Positions 38,787 to 49,670 of a stretch of 64,000 nt of DNA are shown here, in pieces. The translations under genes and the position numbers were made by a program. Under the pieces are notes generated by a model. It was not told where the DNA came from. It worked only from the letters and a program-made list of their open reading frames with translations, and ran no database searches. Numbering within the stretch: position 1 is the stretch's first letter; every line of letters starts with the position of its first letter. This DNA comes from Enterococcus hulanensis (GTDB lineage Bacteria > Bacillota > Bacilli > Lactobacillales > Enterococcaceae): the NCBI RefSeq assembly GCF_005405485.1, contig NZ_BJED01000020.1:22857-86856 (forward strand), given 5' to 3'.

Positions 38787-40210
38787 GAAGTTTAAATGAA
38801 GAATGTGGCGTATTTGGCATCTGGGGTCACCCAGATGCTGCTCGCGTCACTTATTTTGGCTTGCATAGTTTGCAGCATCGAGGTCAAGAAGGTGCTGGGA
38901 TTGTCAGTAATGACGGCGGGAATTTGATCAGCACTCGAGGATTAGGCTTGTTGTCAGAGGTTTTTAAAGACGAACGCCAATTAAATCAATTGACCGGCCA
39001 AGCAGCCATCGGTCATGTACGTTACGCAACGGCAGGAACCAGCAGTGTTGATAACATTCAGCCTTTCTTGTTTAATTTTTATGATGGAGACTTTGCTTTA
39101 GCCCACAATGGAAATTTGACGAATGCGAAAAGTTTGCGAAAAGAGCTGGAGGTCGACGGTGCGATTTTCCATTCGAACTCTGATACGGAAATCTTGATGC
39201 ATTTGATTCGCCGCAGTCAAAAGGAAACGTTATGTGAGCGAATGAAGGAAGCGTTAAACACCGTAAAAGGCGGTTTTGCTTATTTGATGTTAACTGAGGA
39301 ATCGATGGTTGCTGCTCTTGATCCGAATGGTTTTCGACCGTTGTCAATTGGTCAAATGGTCAATGGTGCTTATGTTGTCGCTTCTGAAACATGCGCATTA
39401 GAAGTTGTTGGCGCAAAATTTATCCAAGATGTTAATCCTGGTGAGATCATTACGATCAATGATGACGGATTGAAAGTGGAACGCTTCACTGAGGATACTC
39501 AGCATGCGATTTGTTCAATGGAATATATTTATTTTGCTCGACCTGACTCAAATATTGCCGGTGTCAATGTCCACAGCGCTCGAAAAAATATGGGACGCAT
39601 TTTGTCACATGAAGCAGAGATTGAGGCGGATATGGTTGTCGGTGTTCCTAACTCCTCACTATCAGCCGCGAGTGGTTATGCGGAGGAATCTGGTATTCCT
39701 TATGAGATGGGTTTGGTAAAAAATCAATATGTTGCAAGAACCTTCATTCAGCCAACCCAAGAATTGCGGGAGCAAGGTGTGCGTATGAAGCTTTCTGCTG
39801 TGCGGGGTGTCGTTGAAGGAAAACGGGTGATTATGGTTGATGATTCGATTGTACGAGGAACGACCAGCCGCCGAATTGTAAATCTTTTAAAAGAGGCCGG
39901 TGCGAAAGAAGTTCATGTAAGAATTGCTTCACCACCTTTACGCTATCCATGTTTTTACGGCATTGATATTCAAACACGCAAAGAATTGATCGCTGCGAAC
40001 CATTCAATCGAAGAAATTCGCGAAATGATCGGCGCAGACTCATTGTCATTCCTAAGCGAAGACGGATTGATCAATGCTATCGGATTAAATTTCGATGCAC
40101 CATATTCAGGATTATGTATGGCATATTTCAATGGAGATTATCCAACGCCGCTATATGATTATGAAGCACATTATCAAGCAACACTAAAAGAAAAAACTTC
40201 ATTTTATTAA
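38771..40210 (+). CDS. purF: Amidophosphoribosyltransferase PurF
   Basis: A 479-residue glutamine PRPP amidotransferase, first committed step of purine synthesis. GGAGG at 38756-38760 points to the ATG at 38771 and an 11-residue propeptide before catalytic Cys12 (ECGVFGIWG), as in B. subtilis PurF. The PRPP loop [16 protein letters not shown] is near residue 355. Of the four Fe-S cysteine ligands known in B. subtilis, CSMEY and PCFYG retain cysteine, but the C-terminal CxxC reads CMAY, so one ligand appears lost. The start lies inside purL by 16 bp. Confidence 0.96.
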   Translation: MSNEVRSLNEECGVFGIWGHPDAARVTYFGLHSLQHRGQEGAGIVSNDGGNLISTRGLGLLSEVFKDERQLNQLTGQAAIGHVRYATAGTSSVDNIQPFLFNFYDGDFALAHNGNLTNAKSLRKELEVDGAIFHSNSDTEILMHLIRRSQKETLCERMKEALNTVKGGFAYLMLTEESMVAALDPNGFRPLSIGQMVNGAYVVASETCALEVVGAKFIQDVNPGEIITINDDGLKVERFTEDTQHAICSMEYIYFARPDSNIAGVNVHSARKNMGRILSHEAEIEADMVVGVPNSSLSAASGYAEESGIPYEMGLVKNQYVARTFIQPTQELREQGVRMKLSAVRGVVEGKRVIMVDDSIVRGTTSRRIVNLLKEAGAKEVHVRIASPPLRYPCFYGIDIQTRKELIAANHSIEEIREMIGADSLSFLSEDGLINAIGLNFDAPYSGLCMAYFNGDYPTPLYDYEAHYQATLKEKTSFY

Positions 40211-40246
40211 AAATGAATACTTAATTATGAGTAAGGGGCGAATCGA

Positions 40247-41290
40247 GTGGGAAATGCATATTCTAAAGCTGGCGTTGATGTGGAAGCTGGTTATGAAGTA
40301 GTTGAACGCATCAAGAAGCATGTAAAGAGAACCGAACGTTTAGGTGTAATGGGAGCAATCGGCGGTTTCGGCGGCTGCTTCGATCTAAGTCAATTTCAAT
40401 TGAAAGAGCCTGTTTTAATTTCTGGAACAGATGGAGTAGGAACAAAATTAATGGTGGCGATCCAAGCAGATAAGCATGATACGATCGGGATCGATTGTGT
40501 CGCCATGTGTGTGAATGATATCGTGGCTCAAGGCGCAGAACCGTTATACTTTTTAGATTATATCGCGACAGGTAAAAATGTTCCCGCCCGATTAGAGCAA
40601 GTAGTTGCAGGCGTGGCAGAGGGGTGTGTTCAGGCTGGCGCTGCCTTGATTGGCGGAGAGACAGCAGAAATGCCTGGTATGTATGGCGAGGATGATTATG
40701 ATTTAGCTGGTTTTACAGTCGGTATTGCTGAGAAAAGTCAAATGATCACCGGCGAGAAAATCAAAGCTGGAGATATCTTAGTCGGTTTGCCTTCAACAGG
40801 GATTCATTCAAACGGCTATTCCCTTGTTCGAAAAATTTTCTTTGAAACACATAATTTTTCAGTTGACGAAAAATTACCGGAATTAGCTGAAACATTGGGA
40901 AATGAAATTTTAACGCCGACACGAATCTATGTTGAAGCGATTCTGCCTTTAGTCAAAAAAGAATTAGTGAACGGTATTGCACACGTAACTGGCGGAGGCT
41001 TTGTCGAAAACTTGCCGCGGATGCTGCCGGAAAATCTGGCTTGCGAAATCGAATTAGGTACATGGCCAGTTTTACCGATTTTTGATGCGTTAGCCAAATA
41101 TGGCGAAATTCCTGAAATGGAAATGTATGAGATCTTTAATATGGGAATCGGTATGGTCCTAGCGGTTGCACCAGAAAAATTAGCGGAGCTGCAGGCAGAT
41201 TTAAATGGACGAAACGAAGCGTCATTCGTTATTGGGAAAGTGACTGAAAAACAAGAAGCGGCGATTGTTTTCAAAGGAGCGAAGGCATGA
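40247..41290 (+). CDS. purM: Phosphoribosylformylglycinamidine cyclo-ligase (AIR synthetase)
   Basis: A 347-residue PurM of the same fold as PurL, closing the imidazole ring to give [23 protein letters not shown] at the start and [13 protein letters not shown] near residue 64 are characteristic, as is [16 protein letters not shown] near 184. GTG start at 40247 after AAGGGG. Its stop overlaps the purN ATG (ATGA). Confidence 0.96.
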   Translation: MGNAYSKAGVDVEAGYEVVERIKKHVKRTERLGVMGAIGGFGGCFDLSQFQLKEPVLISGTDGVGTKLMVAIQADKHDTIGIDCVAMCVNDIVAQGAEPLYFLDYIATGKNVPARLEQVVAGVAEGCVQAGAALIGGETAEMPGMYGEDDYDLAGFTVGIAEKSQMITGEKIKAGDILVGLPSTGIHSNGYSLVRKIFFETHNFSVDEKLPELAETLGNEILTPTRIYVEAILPLVKKELVNGIAHVTGGGFVENLPRMLPENLACEIELGTWPVLPIFDALAKYGEIPEMEMYEIFNMGIGMVLAVAPEKLAELQADLNGRNEASFVIGKVTEKQEAAIVFKGAKA

Positions 41291-41865
41291 GAATAGCTGT
41301 CTTAGCTTCAGGCAACGGGTCTAATTTTGAAGTGATCGCCCAAGCAGTCAAAGACAAAGAAATCCCAGCAGAGTTGGTACTATTATTTTCTGATCACCAC
41401 GATGCTTATGTATTGGAGCGCGGAAAGAAATTCGGAGTCACCTGTGAAAGCTTTGAGCTGAAAGAATTTTCGGATAAGAAAAGCTATGAGGCTGCATTAT
41501 TAGCGCTATTGAAGAAATATGATGTGGAGCTCGTTGTTTTAGCAGGCTATATGCGAATTATCGGCAAAGACTTACTAGCGGAGTTTCCTAACCGGATCGT
41601 CAATATCCATCCTGCGTTATTACCTAATTTTCCAGGCCTGCACGGGATTAAGGATGCTTATGAAGCAGGCGTGAAGGAAACAGGAGTCACCATCCATTAT
41701 GTCGACAGCGGTGTAGATACTGGTCCGATCATTGCTCAAGGCAAAGTCCAAGTCTCAGAAAATGACAGCTTGAGTGATTTAGAAACAAAGATTCATCAGG
41801 TGGAGCATCAGCTCTATCCGCAAGTTCTTGCAGATATTGTAAAAGAAGCGAACTCAAAATTATAA
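41287..41865 (+). CDS. purN: Phosphoribosylglycinamide formyltransferase PurN
   Basis: A 192-residue formyl-tetrahydrofolate-dependent transformylase. The GSNFEVI loop is near residue 11, the folate-site motif [15 protein letters not shown] near 106 carries the catalytic Asn/His, and [13 protein letters not shown] near 137 carries the catalytic Asp. The start overlaps purM by 4 bp and purH follows after 37 nt. Confidence 0.96.
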   Translation: MRIAVLASGNGSNFEVIAQAVKDKEIPAELVLLFSDHHDAYVLERGKKFGVTCESFELKEFSDKKSYEAALLALLKKYDVELVVLAGYMRIIGKDLLAEFPNRIVNIHPALLPNFPGLHGIKDAYEAGVKETGVTIHYVDSGVDTGPIIAQGKVQVSENDSLSDLETKIHQVEHQLYPQVLADIVKEANSKL

Positions 41866-41902
41866 AAGGGAATATTCTAGTTAGTAAGATAGAAGGAGTG
41901 TC

Positions 41903-43438
41903 ATGATGACAAGAGCATTGATTAGCGTTTCAGATAAAACCGGAGTTGTAGAATTTACTAAAGGATTGGTTCAGGCAGGCGTTGAAATTATTTCAACCGG
42001 CGGAACTAAAAAAGTCTTAGACGAAGCGGGCATTCCAACGTTGAGTATTGATGAAGTAACCGGTTTTCCGGAAATGATGGATGGTCGGGTAAAAACATTG
42101 CATCCGAAGATCCATGGCGGATTATTAGGCCGACGTGATTTAGCAACGCACATGGATGCGATGAAGGAACACGATATTCAACCGATTGATTTTGTTTGTG
42201 TGAATTTGTATCCATTTAAAGAGACGATTTCTAAGCCAGACGTGACTGAAGCAGATGCAATCGAGAACATTGATATCGGCGGACCTAGCATGCTGCGTTC
42301 TGCTGCTAAAAACTTCAGCTCGGTAACTGTGGTAGTCGATCCGAAAGACTATGCTCTAGTTTTGGCCGAAGTAAAAAGTAATCAAGCGACTTCCTTAGAA
42401 ACACGTAAACGATTAGCTGCAAAAGTATTCCGTCACACAGCGGCATATGATGCTTTGATCGCGGATTACTTAACGAAGAGTGTCAGCGAAGTAGAACCAG
42501 AGAAATTAACGCTGACTTATGAATTGAAGCAAACTCTGCGTTATGGCGAAAACAGCCATCAAACAGCTGCTTTCTATCAGAATGCATTGCCAGTACCTTA
42601 TTCAATCGCCAGTGCTCATCAGCTTCATGGGAAAGAATTGTCTTATAACAACATCAAAGACGCCGATGCAGCTATTCGTATTGCCCGTGAATTTAGTGAA
42701 CCGACGGTCGTGGCGTTGAAACATATGAATCCTTGCGGTATCGGAAGCGGACGCACGATTTCAGAAGCGTATCAGTTTGCTTATGAAGCTGATCCAACCT
42801 CAATTTTTGGCGGTATCTTAGTAGCAAATCGGGAAATTGATTTGGAAACTGCGGAAGAGATGCATAAATTATTCTTAGAGATCATCATCGCACCAAGTTT
42901 CAGCAAAGAGGCTTTTGATGTTTTATCTGGTAAGAAAAACCTGCGCTTAATGACGTTAGACTTTGCTGACCAAGTGAACAATCAGCCAGAAGTCGTTTCT
43001 GTCTTAGGCGGTCTGCTGGTTCAAGACCAAGATGTAATTGAAGAGATTCCTGAAGAGTGGGAAGTCGTTACCGATCGTAAACCAACAGAAGAAGAGTTAA
43101 AAGCTTTGGCATTTGCTTGGAGAGCGGTAAAACACGTGAAATCAAATGCGATCGTTGTTGCAAATGAGCATCAGACTGTCGGAGTCGGTGCCGGACAAAT
43201 GAATCGTGTCGGTTCAGTCAAGATCGCTTTGGAAGAAGCGAAAGGTCGAATGAACGGTGCTGTTTTAGCTAGTGATGCGTATTTTCCAATGGATGATAGT
43301 GTAGAATACGCTGCTCAGCATGGGATTAAAGCGATCGTTCAACCTGGCGGAAGTATCCGCGACAAAGACTCGATTGCTATGGCAAATAAATACGGCGTCG
43401 CGATGGTCTTTACTGGTGTCCGTCATTTCAGACATTAA
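41903..43438 (+). CDS. purH: Bifunctional AICAR transformylase/IMP cyclohydrolase PurH
   Basis: A 511-residue bifunctional enzyme for the last two steps to IMP. The N-terminal MGS-like cyclohydrolase domain (about 1-195) begins [20 protein letters not shown]; the AICAR transformylase domain has [14 protein letters not shown] and KHMNPCGIG. It ends GVRHFRH, as is common. AAGGAGTG precedes ATG-ATG at 41903/41906. Confidence 0.97.
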   Translation: MMTRALISVSDKTGVVEFTKGLVQAGVEIISTGGTKKVLDEAGIPTLSIDEVTGFPEMMDGRVKTLHPKIHGGLLGRRDLATHMDAMKEHDIQPIDFVCVNLYPFKETISKPDVTEADAIENIDIGGPSMLRSAAKNFSSVTVVVDPKDYALVLAEVKSNQATSLETRKRLAAKVFRHTAAYDALIADYLTKSVSEVEPEKLTLTYELKQTLRYGENSHQTAAFYQNALPVPYSIASAHQLHGKELSYNNIKDADAAIRIAREFSEPTVVALKHMNPCGIGSGRTISEAYQFAYEADPTSIFGGILVANREIDLETAEEMHKLFLEIIIAPSFSKEAFDVLSGKKNLRLMTLDFADQVNNQPEVVSVLGGLLVQDQDVIEEIPEEWEVVTDRKPTEEELKALAFAWRAVKHVKSNAIVVANEHQTVGVGAGQMNRVGSVKIALEEAKGRMNGAVLASDAYFPMDDSVEYAAQHGIKAIVQPGGSIRDKDSIAMANKYGVAMVFTGVRHFRH

Positions 43439-44704
<1,266 letters not shown>

Positions 44705-44708
44705 GCAG

Positions 44709-44736
44709 AAAAACGGCCTTAGGGTCGTTTTTTTGC
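44709..44736 (+). terminator. Rho-independent terminator of the pur operon
   Basis: AAACGGCC pairs with the facing GG-T-CGTTT arm (one G-T pair), followed by T7. Confidence 0.75.
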
Positions 44737-44918
44737 GTGCAAAAGCAGGCGAGATTTAAAAAATGACAGCTTTGATTAAAAGTGGTAAACTAAATATGAA
44801 AAAAGCGTTAAAAAAATATATGAATTCGAAGAAAAATAAACTGAATTTAACTCATACAGGCAGTTGCATTAGTTAGAATTATTTTTCGTTCCAGAGTGTA
44901 TTGAAAGAGGAGAGGACC

Positions 44919-45347
44919 ATGGAAAGAAAACGATCCAAAGCTGATGATGAGAAGCACGAATTGCAGACGATTTTGTCCGGACTACCCAATTCTCAGTATT
45001 TAAAGATTTTATTAGCTCAAATCATGAGACATTATGATCCGAAAATAAAATATATTTTCCAAAAACAAACAGGCTGGCAGCTTGTAATTGAACAATATGA
45101 TGGACTGCTTTGCCGCATTAAGATCCACGAGGAGTATTTTTCAGTGATCACACCATTCCCGGATTTCGGGATAAACTACTTAACCCCGATGGTAAAAGTA
45201 ATGTCTGATGAGTTTAAAGAAAAATTCGAAGATGTGTCAAAAAATACTCAGCAGATCGAAATGAAAGTGACCAATGAGGAAGAAATGGAAGATGTTATCT
45301 TTTTAGTTAGTCTGCAGGCAAAAAAATTAAGGAATGCCTTAGTCTAA
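44919..45347 (+). CDS. Unrecognised 142-residue protein
   Basis: Not recognised. A charged, soluble 142-residue protein with no signal or membrane segment. It has a Lys/Asp/Glu-rich start, a central aromatic stretch (GWQLVIEQYDGLLCRIKIHE) and an acidic C-terminal half. GAGGAGAGG precedes the ATG at 44919; the in-frame TTG at 44901 has no such site. It sits alone between the pur operon terminator and the guaC leader, with a reverse-oriented PurBox immediately after its stop. Confidence 0.7.
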   Translation: MERKRSKADDEKHELQTILSGLPNSQYLKILLAQIMRHYDPKIKYIFQKQTGWQLVIEQYDGLLCRIKIHEEYFSVITPFPDFGINYLTPMVKVMSDEFKEKFEDVSKNTQQIEMKVTNEEEMEDVIFLVSLQAKKLRNALV

Positions 45348-45350
45348 AAA

Positions 45351-45368
45351 GTTAATGTTCGTGTTTTT
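45351..45368 (-). promoter_or_regulatory. Single reverse-oriented PurBox upstream of guaC
   Basis: On the minus strand this reads AAACACGAACATTAAC, matching the purE and purC boxes over the ACACGAACATTA core. No facing CGAA partner is found at the expected spacing. The CGAA core is 33 bp before a possible -35 (TTGCTT, 45391-45396). Confidence 0.6.
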
Positions 45369-45390
45369 TGCTATAAAATTCAAAATCAGC

Positions 45391-45419
45391 TTGCTTTTTA
45401 AGTGAATATGTTGTAAATT
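45391..45419 (+). promoter_or_regulatory. Possible guaC-leader promoter
   Basis: TTGCTT and TAAATT are separated by 17 bp. Transcription would start inside the following hairpin, so this is uncertain. Confidence 0.3.
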
Positions 45420-45449
45420 ACATAGGGCGATAACGCCCTATGTTTTTTT
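45420..45449 (+). terminator. Strong hairpin terminator between the unknown gene and guaC
   Basis: A perfect ACATAGGGCG/CGCCCTATGT stem with ATAA loop is followed by T7. Confidence 0.92.
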
Positions 45450-45510
45450 ATCTGTCACGCTTTTCACAGTTTGCAGAGTGAAAAAACAAAAAAATGAAGA
45501 CATTAAAATG

Positions 45511-45522
45511 AGATAGCTATCT
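45511..45522 (+). promoter_or_regulatory. Palindrome beside the guaC ribosome site
   Basis: AGATAGCTATCT is a perfect 12-bp palindrome ending 7 nt before the GGAGG (45530-45534) of guaC. Flanking AAT and ATT could extend the pairing past one mismatch. Confidence 0.5.
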
Positions 45523-45540
45523 TATTCATTGGAGGCCATT

Positions 45541-46518
45541 ATGAAAGTATTTGATTATGAAGATATTCAGTTGATCCCGAATAAATGTATTGTAAACAGT
45601 CGTTCAGAATGTGACACGACTGTACAATTAGGGAAATTTAGTTTTAAGATGCCGGTTGTACCTGCCAATATGCAAACGATCATCGATGAGAACATTGCAG
45701 AATTTTTGGCGGAAAATGGTTACTTCTATATTATGCATCGCTTTTATGAAGACGAACGAATTCCCTTCATAAAGAAAATGCAATCTCGCGGCTTATTTAC
45801 ATCAATCAGTGTTGGTGTAAAAGGATATGAATATGATTTTGTAAAACAATTAGCAGATGAGAAATTGAACCCTGATTTTATTACGATCGATATTGCTCAC
45901 GGACATTCTGATCCGGTAATCAATATGATCAAGCATATTAAAAAATTGTTACCAGAGACTTTTGTGATTGCCGGAAATGTCGGTACGCCTGAAGCTGTTC
46001 GTGAATTAGAAAATGCTGGAGCTGACGCGACGAAACTGGGCATTGGACCTGGTAAAGTATGTATCACTAAAATCAAGACCGGCTTCGGTACAGGCGGCTG
46101 GCAGCTGGCGGCGTTGAGCTGGTGTGCAAAAGCAGCGCGCAAACCTATTATCGCGGACGGCGGAATCCGTACGCATGGTGATATCGCGAAATCAATTCGC
46201 TTTGGCGCGACGATGGTGATGATTGGTTCATTATTCGCAGGTCACGAAGAATCACCTGGCGAAACAATGGTTGAAGATGGTGTTGTATATAAGGAATACT
46301 TCGGCAGTGCCTCTGAGTTTCAAAAAGGCGAAAAGAAAAATGTTGAAGGTAAAAAAATCTGGATTCCTTATAAAGGTTCTTTAAAAGACACTTTAGTTGA
46401 AATGCAGCAAGATTTACAATCATCAATTTCTTATGCAGGCGGAAATGATTTAGAAGCGCTGCAAAAGGTTGATTATGTAGTTGTTAAAAATTCGATCTTT
46501 AATGGAGATACGATTTAA
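45541..46518 (+). CDS. guaC: GMP reductase GuaC
   Basis: A 325-residue NADPH-dependent GMP reductase returning GMP to IMP. It belongs to the IMPDH/GMPR TIM-barrel family without CBS domains. Catalytic Cys174 lies in [15 protein letters not shown] and the phosphate-site motif is [28 protein letters not shown] precedes the ATG at 45541; the longer in-frame TTG start at 45529 is part of the ribosome site. A PurBox and two hairpins lie upstream. Confidence 0.96.
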   Translation: MKVFDYEDIQLIPNKCIVNSRSECDTTVQLGKFSFKMPVVPANMQTIIDENIAEFLAENGYFYIMHRFYEDERIPFIKKMQSRGLFTSISVGVKGYEYDFVKQLADEKLNPDFITIDIAHGHSDPVINMIKHIKKLLPETFVIAGNVGTPEAVRELENAGADATKLGIGPGKVCITKIKTGFGTGGWQLAALSWCAKAARKPIIADGGIRTHGDIAKSIRFGATMVMIGSLFAGHEESPGETMVEDGVVYKEYFGSASEFQKGEKKNVEGKKIWIPYKGSLKDTLVEMQQDLQSSISYAGGNDLEALQKVDYVVVKNSIFNGDTI

Positions 46519-46536
46519 AGATTTTTAGAAGACTTT

Positions 46537-46573
46537 AAAAGCTCATGCTGATTTTTGGCATGAGCTTTTTTTG
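46537..46573 (+). terminator. Rho-independent terminator of guaC
   Basis: AAAAGCTCATGC pairs with GCATGAGCTTTT over a 9-nt loop, followed by more T residues. Confidence 0.92.
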
Positions 46574-46642
46574 CACGAATAATTGACAGTCTTTCATAAT
46601 TGGGTTAGCGTTAAGTCATCCAATAATAAATGAGGGAATACT

Positions 46643-48064
46643 ATGTGGGAGCTATCAGAAAATAAATCAACACCGATCTATCAACAGATCATGGAGCAAA
46701 TTATTACTTATATTCAAGATGGGACCTTACAGCCGGGAGACCGATTGCCGGCTGAACGGAAATTGGCAGATTATTATCAAGTGAATCGTTCAACAGTTGT
46801 GCATGCATTAGATGAATTGGTGAGTCTCGGTTGGGTGTTGCGGCGTCAGGGGAGTGGAACGGTCGTCAATGAAGGAAACTGGGGAAGAAGTACAATCCCT
46901 CGTGTTGATTGGCGAAGTTTATTCACGCAGGAATCACATCCGAAAGAACCTTTTTTAGAGAAGCTTCAGCAATTATTAAATGATCCGGAGGCGGTTGATC
47001 TTTATTCTGGAGAATTACCACTGAACTTGATCCCTGATTTTCGTTTTCCTTCCTATACATGGGAAGAATTATTGTTGGAAGAACGCAAGCAAAGTCCATT
47101 AGGGTATCGACCGTTGCAGCAGGTTATTTGCCAGCGGATCAAGGCGGATCAAAAAATCGAGGTTTCTTCGGATCAAGTCTTGATCACATCCGGTGCGCAA
47201 CAGGCGATGTTTTTATTATTGCAGGTAATGCTGCAAAGCGGGGATAGTGTTGCTATTGAAGATCCGTCCTTCCTTTATTCACTGCCGATCTTCGCGACTG
47301 CCGGAATCAAGCTTTATGGTGTAGAAATGGACAAAGAGGGCATGCGAATCGATAAACTTGAACAATTGATTCTGACTAAGAAAATCAAGCTGATCATTCT
47401 TAATCCTACTTTTCAAAATCCGACAGGTTCAACAATGTCAAAAAAACGTAGAAATGAATTGATCGAACTTAGCCGTAAATATCAGCTGCCGATCGTAGAA
47501 GATGAAGTCTTCAGCGAAATGAATTTTGACGAAATTCCGCCTTCTTTGAAGGAACTGGCTCCTCATCAAGTAATACATTTAGGCTCGTTGTCGAAAATCT
47601 TTGGTTCGTCTATCAAAATTGGTTGGATCGTGGCTGATCGGGATTTGATTCAACGATTGTCTGAGGCCAAGCAGATGATGGATTTTTCTATCAGTGTCTT
47701 TCCTCAGGTCATTGCTCATACGGCTTTAACTGATCCGCGGTTTGAACAAAACCAAAAAAATCTGGTCGTTGAGCTGGAACAAAGAGCTGCGGCATTTATT
47801 GAGGCGGCACAGGTTGTGGCCGAAGACTGGGAGTTTTCTGCGATTGATGGTGGAATCTATGTTTATTTCACTTGGCGACATCAAAAATTGACGCGAACGG
47901 ACTGGGAAATTTTTTTGAGAGAAAAATTATTGATCGCCCCCGCATTTTTGTTTAGTAATGATACAATGGCAATGAGAGTGAACTACACTCGGTTAACAGA
48001 AAGAACACGAGAAAAGTTTTTTTCGAAGCTGCAGACTATTTCAAAGGAACTAAGGAGGAATTAA
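46643..48064 (+). CDS. MocR-type GntR regulator with aminotransferase domain
   Basis: A 473-residue fusion of an N-terminal GntR winged helix (about 1-75, with GDRLPAERKLADYYQVNRST) to a class I aminotransferase-fold domain. The predicted PLP lysine is K318 in LGSLSKIFGSS. MocR proteins use the PLP domain as a sensor and control PLP, GABA or amino-acid genes. The ligand here is unknown. The nitroreductase gene starts directly after its stop, suggesting co-transcription. Confidence 0.93.
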   Translation: MWELSENKSTPIYQQIMEQIITYIQDGTLQPGDRLPAERKLADYYQVNRSTVVHALDELVSLGWVLRRQGSGTVVNEGNWGRSTIPRVDWRSLFTQESHPKEPFLEKLQQLLNDPEAVDLYSGELPLNLIPDFRFPSYTWEELLLEERKQSPLGYRPLQQVICQRIKADQKIEVSSDQVLITSGAQQAMFLLLQVMLQSGDSVAIEDPSFLYSLPIFATAGIKLYGVEMDKEGMRIDKLEQLILTKKIKLIILNPTFQNPTGSTMSKKRRNELIELSRKYQLPIVEDEVFSEMNFDEIPPSLKELAPHQVIHLGSLSKIFGSSIKIGWIVADRDLIQRLSEAKQMMDFSISVFPQVIAHTALTDPRFEQNQKNLVVELEQRAAAFIEAAQVVAEDWEFSAIDGGIYVYFTWRHQKLTRTDWEIFLREKLLIAPAFLFSNDTMAMRVNYTRLTERTREKFFSKLQTISKELRRN

Positions 48065-48787
48065 ATGAAAGCACTAGAGGTTTTGAAGGAGCACCGAACT
48101 TATCGGAATTTTGATGAAAACTATCAGATAACTGATGATGAGCTGCAAAATATTTTACAAGCAAGCCGGCAAGCACCAAGTTGGATGAATGGGCAAATGT
48201 ATAGCATTATTGTTGTAAAGGATCGGGAAATTCGCGAAAAAATGGTGGCGTTGAATCCTGGAAACCCTCATATGCTGCATAGTTCGGTTTTCCTAGTATT
48301 TGCGGCAGATTTGAAGCGGACGAAAAAAGTTGCTGAGCATTATGGTGTAGATTATCCTATTAATGAAGGACTTGATCCGTTGATCACAGCTGTGACAGAT
48401 GCTGCTTTAGCTTTAGAAAATGCAGTGATTGCGACAGAAGCCCTAGGTCTGGGTTCAGTAGTTGTAGGTTCGATCAGAAAAGATATTGCAGAGGTCAGCG
48501 AGCTGCTGAACCTGCCTGAGTATGTACTGCCGATTGCTGGATTAAGCATTGGCAAGCCAAATGTGGAAATGCGAAGCAAACCCCGTTTGCCTGAAGAAGC
48601 TGTCATTCATTATGATACGTACCAAGACTATGACTATCAGCTGATCGAAGACTATGATGATACAATGGAAAAATTTGCTGAAGCTCGGGAAACCAAAATT
48701 TGGAGTAAAAAATTTGCGGACTACTTTAGCAACAAACCTAATCAGAAAATTGACGAGTTTCTGAAAACGAAAAAGTTTTTCAGTTAA
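48065..48787 (+). CDS. NADPH-dependent nitroreductase/flavin oxidoreductase
   Basis: A 240-residue FMN-dependent nitroreductase-family enzyme close to NfrA-type NADPH oxidoreductases. HRTYRNFDENYQITDDEL near the start and SRQAPSWMNGQMYSIIVVKD form the FMN site; GLGSVVVGSIRKDI and LPIAGLSIGKP are typical. AAGGAGG sits in the end of the MocR gene. The substrate is not evident. Confidence 0.9.
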   Translation: MKALEVLKEHRTYRNFDENYQITDDELQNILQASRQAPSWMNGQMYSIIVVKDREIREKMVALNPGNPHMLHSSVFLVFAADLKRTKKVAEHYGVDYPINEGLDPLITAVTDAALALENAVIATEALGLGSVVVGSIRKDIAEVSELLNLPEYVLPIAGLSIGKPNVEMRSKPRLPEEAVIHYDTYQDYDYQLIEDYDDTMEKFAEARETKIWSKKFADYFSNKPNQKIDEFLKTKKFFS

Positions 48788-48790
48788 TGT

Positions 48791-48819
48791 TTGACACCGG
48801 AAGGTAAGTAACATATAGT
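48791..48819 (+). promoter_or_regulatory. Sigma-A promoter of the mgtA leader
   Basis: A consensus TTGACA (48791-48796) and TATAGT (48814-48819) are separated by 17 bp, just after the nitroreductase stop. Confidence 0.85.
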
Positions 48820-48841
48820 AAGGATGTAAATAAGAATAATT

Positions 48842-48990
48842 GTTAGGTGAGGCTCCTATATGGACACAGGCTGCTGCCCAAAAATGTCGAGAGACGCCAA
48901 TGGGTAGAACAGGGATCATCGTGAAGGTGATTCATAACGTAGCTGACAGATTTTGTCTACGCCCTATAGTGCTAAAGCTCGACGATGAAC
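48842..48990 (+). ncRNA. M-box (ykoK) magnesium riboswitch
   Basis: Highly conserved M-box blocks appear in order: GTTAGGTGAGGCTCCTATAT, GGACACAGGCTGCTGCCCA, GTCGAGAGACGCCAATGGGT, AACAGGGATCATCG, CATAACGTAGCTGACAGATT, TTGTCTACGCCCTATAGTGC and AAAGCTCGACGATGAAC. In this class, high Mg2+ favours the downstream terminator. The regulated gene is mgtA. Confidence 0.97.
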
Positions 48991-49003
48991 ATGAATGAAT
49001 TTT

Positions 49004-49037
49004 CGCGCGTGCTCATTTTCGAGTGCGCGCTTTTTTG
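49004..49037 (+). terminator. M-box expression-platform terminator
   Basis: GCGCGTGCTC pairs with GAGTGCGCGC (two G-T pairs) over ATTTTC, followed by T6. Confidence 0.92.
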
Positions 49038-49045
49038 CGAGTTTT

Positions 49046-49585
49046 TCTTCCTGCTTTAGCAGGTTAGAAAAATCGTATGCGAAACGAGAATAGAATTAAC
49101 TTTTTCGTTTTTTGAAAAAGTTAACACCTCGAGACGAGTTAGCTGCCAGTCCAACTTTTCGCAGTTGCTCAAAGTTTGGTGGCAAAAAAAAGGATTTTAA
49201 ATCAGATAATAGGGCAGATACTTAGTTGGATGGTATGCGTGGCGAGAATCAGACTTGTTTTTCGTGGTTTTCGAAAAATGAATCCATTAAAACGAGATAG
49301 CTGCTAGTTCAACTTTCTTCCTGCTTTAGCAGGTTAGAAAAATCGTATGCGAAACGAGAATAAAATTAACTTTTTCGTTTTTTGAAAAAGTTAATACCTC
49401 GAGACGAGATAGCTGCCAGTCCAACTTTTCGCAGTTGCTCAAAGTTTGGTGGCAAAAAAAGGATTTTAAATCAGATAATAGGGCAGATACTTAGTTGGAT
49501 GGTATGCGTGGTGAGAATCAGACTTATTTTTCGTGGTTTTCGAAAAATAAATCCATTTGAAACGAGATAGCTGCCGTTCCAACGT
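49046..49585 (+). repeat. Tandem 270-bp repeats with four hairpins in the mgtA leader
   Basis: Unit 1 (49046-49315) and unit 2 (49316-49585) differ at about ten positions. Each holds CCTGC-TTTA-GCAGG (49050-49063; 49320-49333), hairpin A TTAACTTTTTC/GAAAAAGTTAA (49096-49124; 49366-49394), a CCAACTTT...AAAGTTTGG pairing, then hairpin B (49255-49281; 49524-49550). Hairpin B changes from two G-T pairs in unit 1 to A-T and T-A pairs in unit 2. Related to the purB, pdhC and IMPase leader repeats. Confidence 0.93.
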
Positions 49586-49670
49586 TTTGCTACAAGCATG
49601 TGCAATTTTAAAGCCCACCGTCAGTTTTCAATTATTCACTACAGATAATAGATGAAAGGATGTGAGGAAG

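Noticed and set aside
49382..49570. 62-codon plus-strand ORF in the mgtA leader
   Set aside because: It lies inside repeat unit 2 and its translation is an artefact of the hairpin sequence; no ribosome site, and the frame is not kept in unit 1.
49046..49585. CRISPR array
   Set aside because: Only two 270-bp units, with no short regular repeats and spacers and no cas genes nearby.
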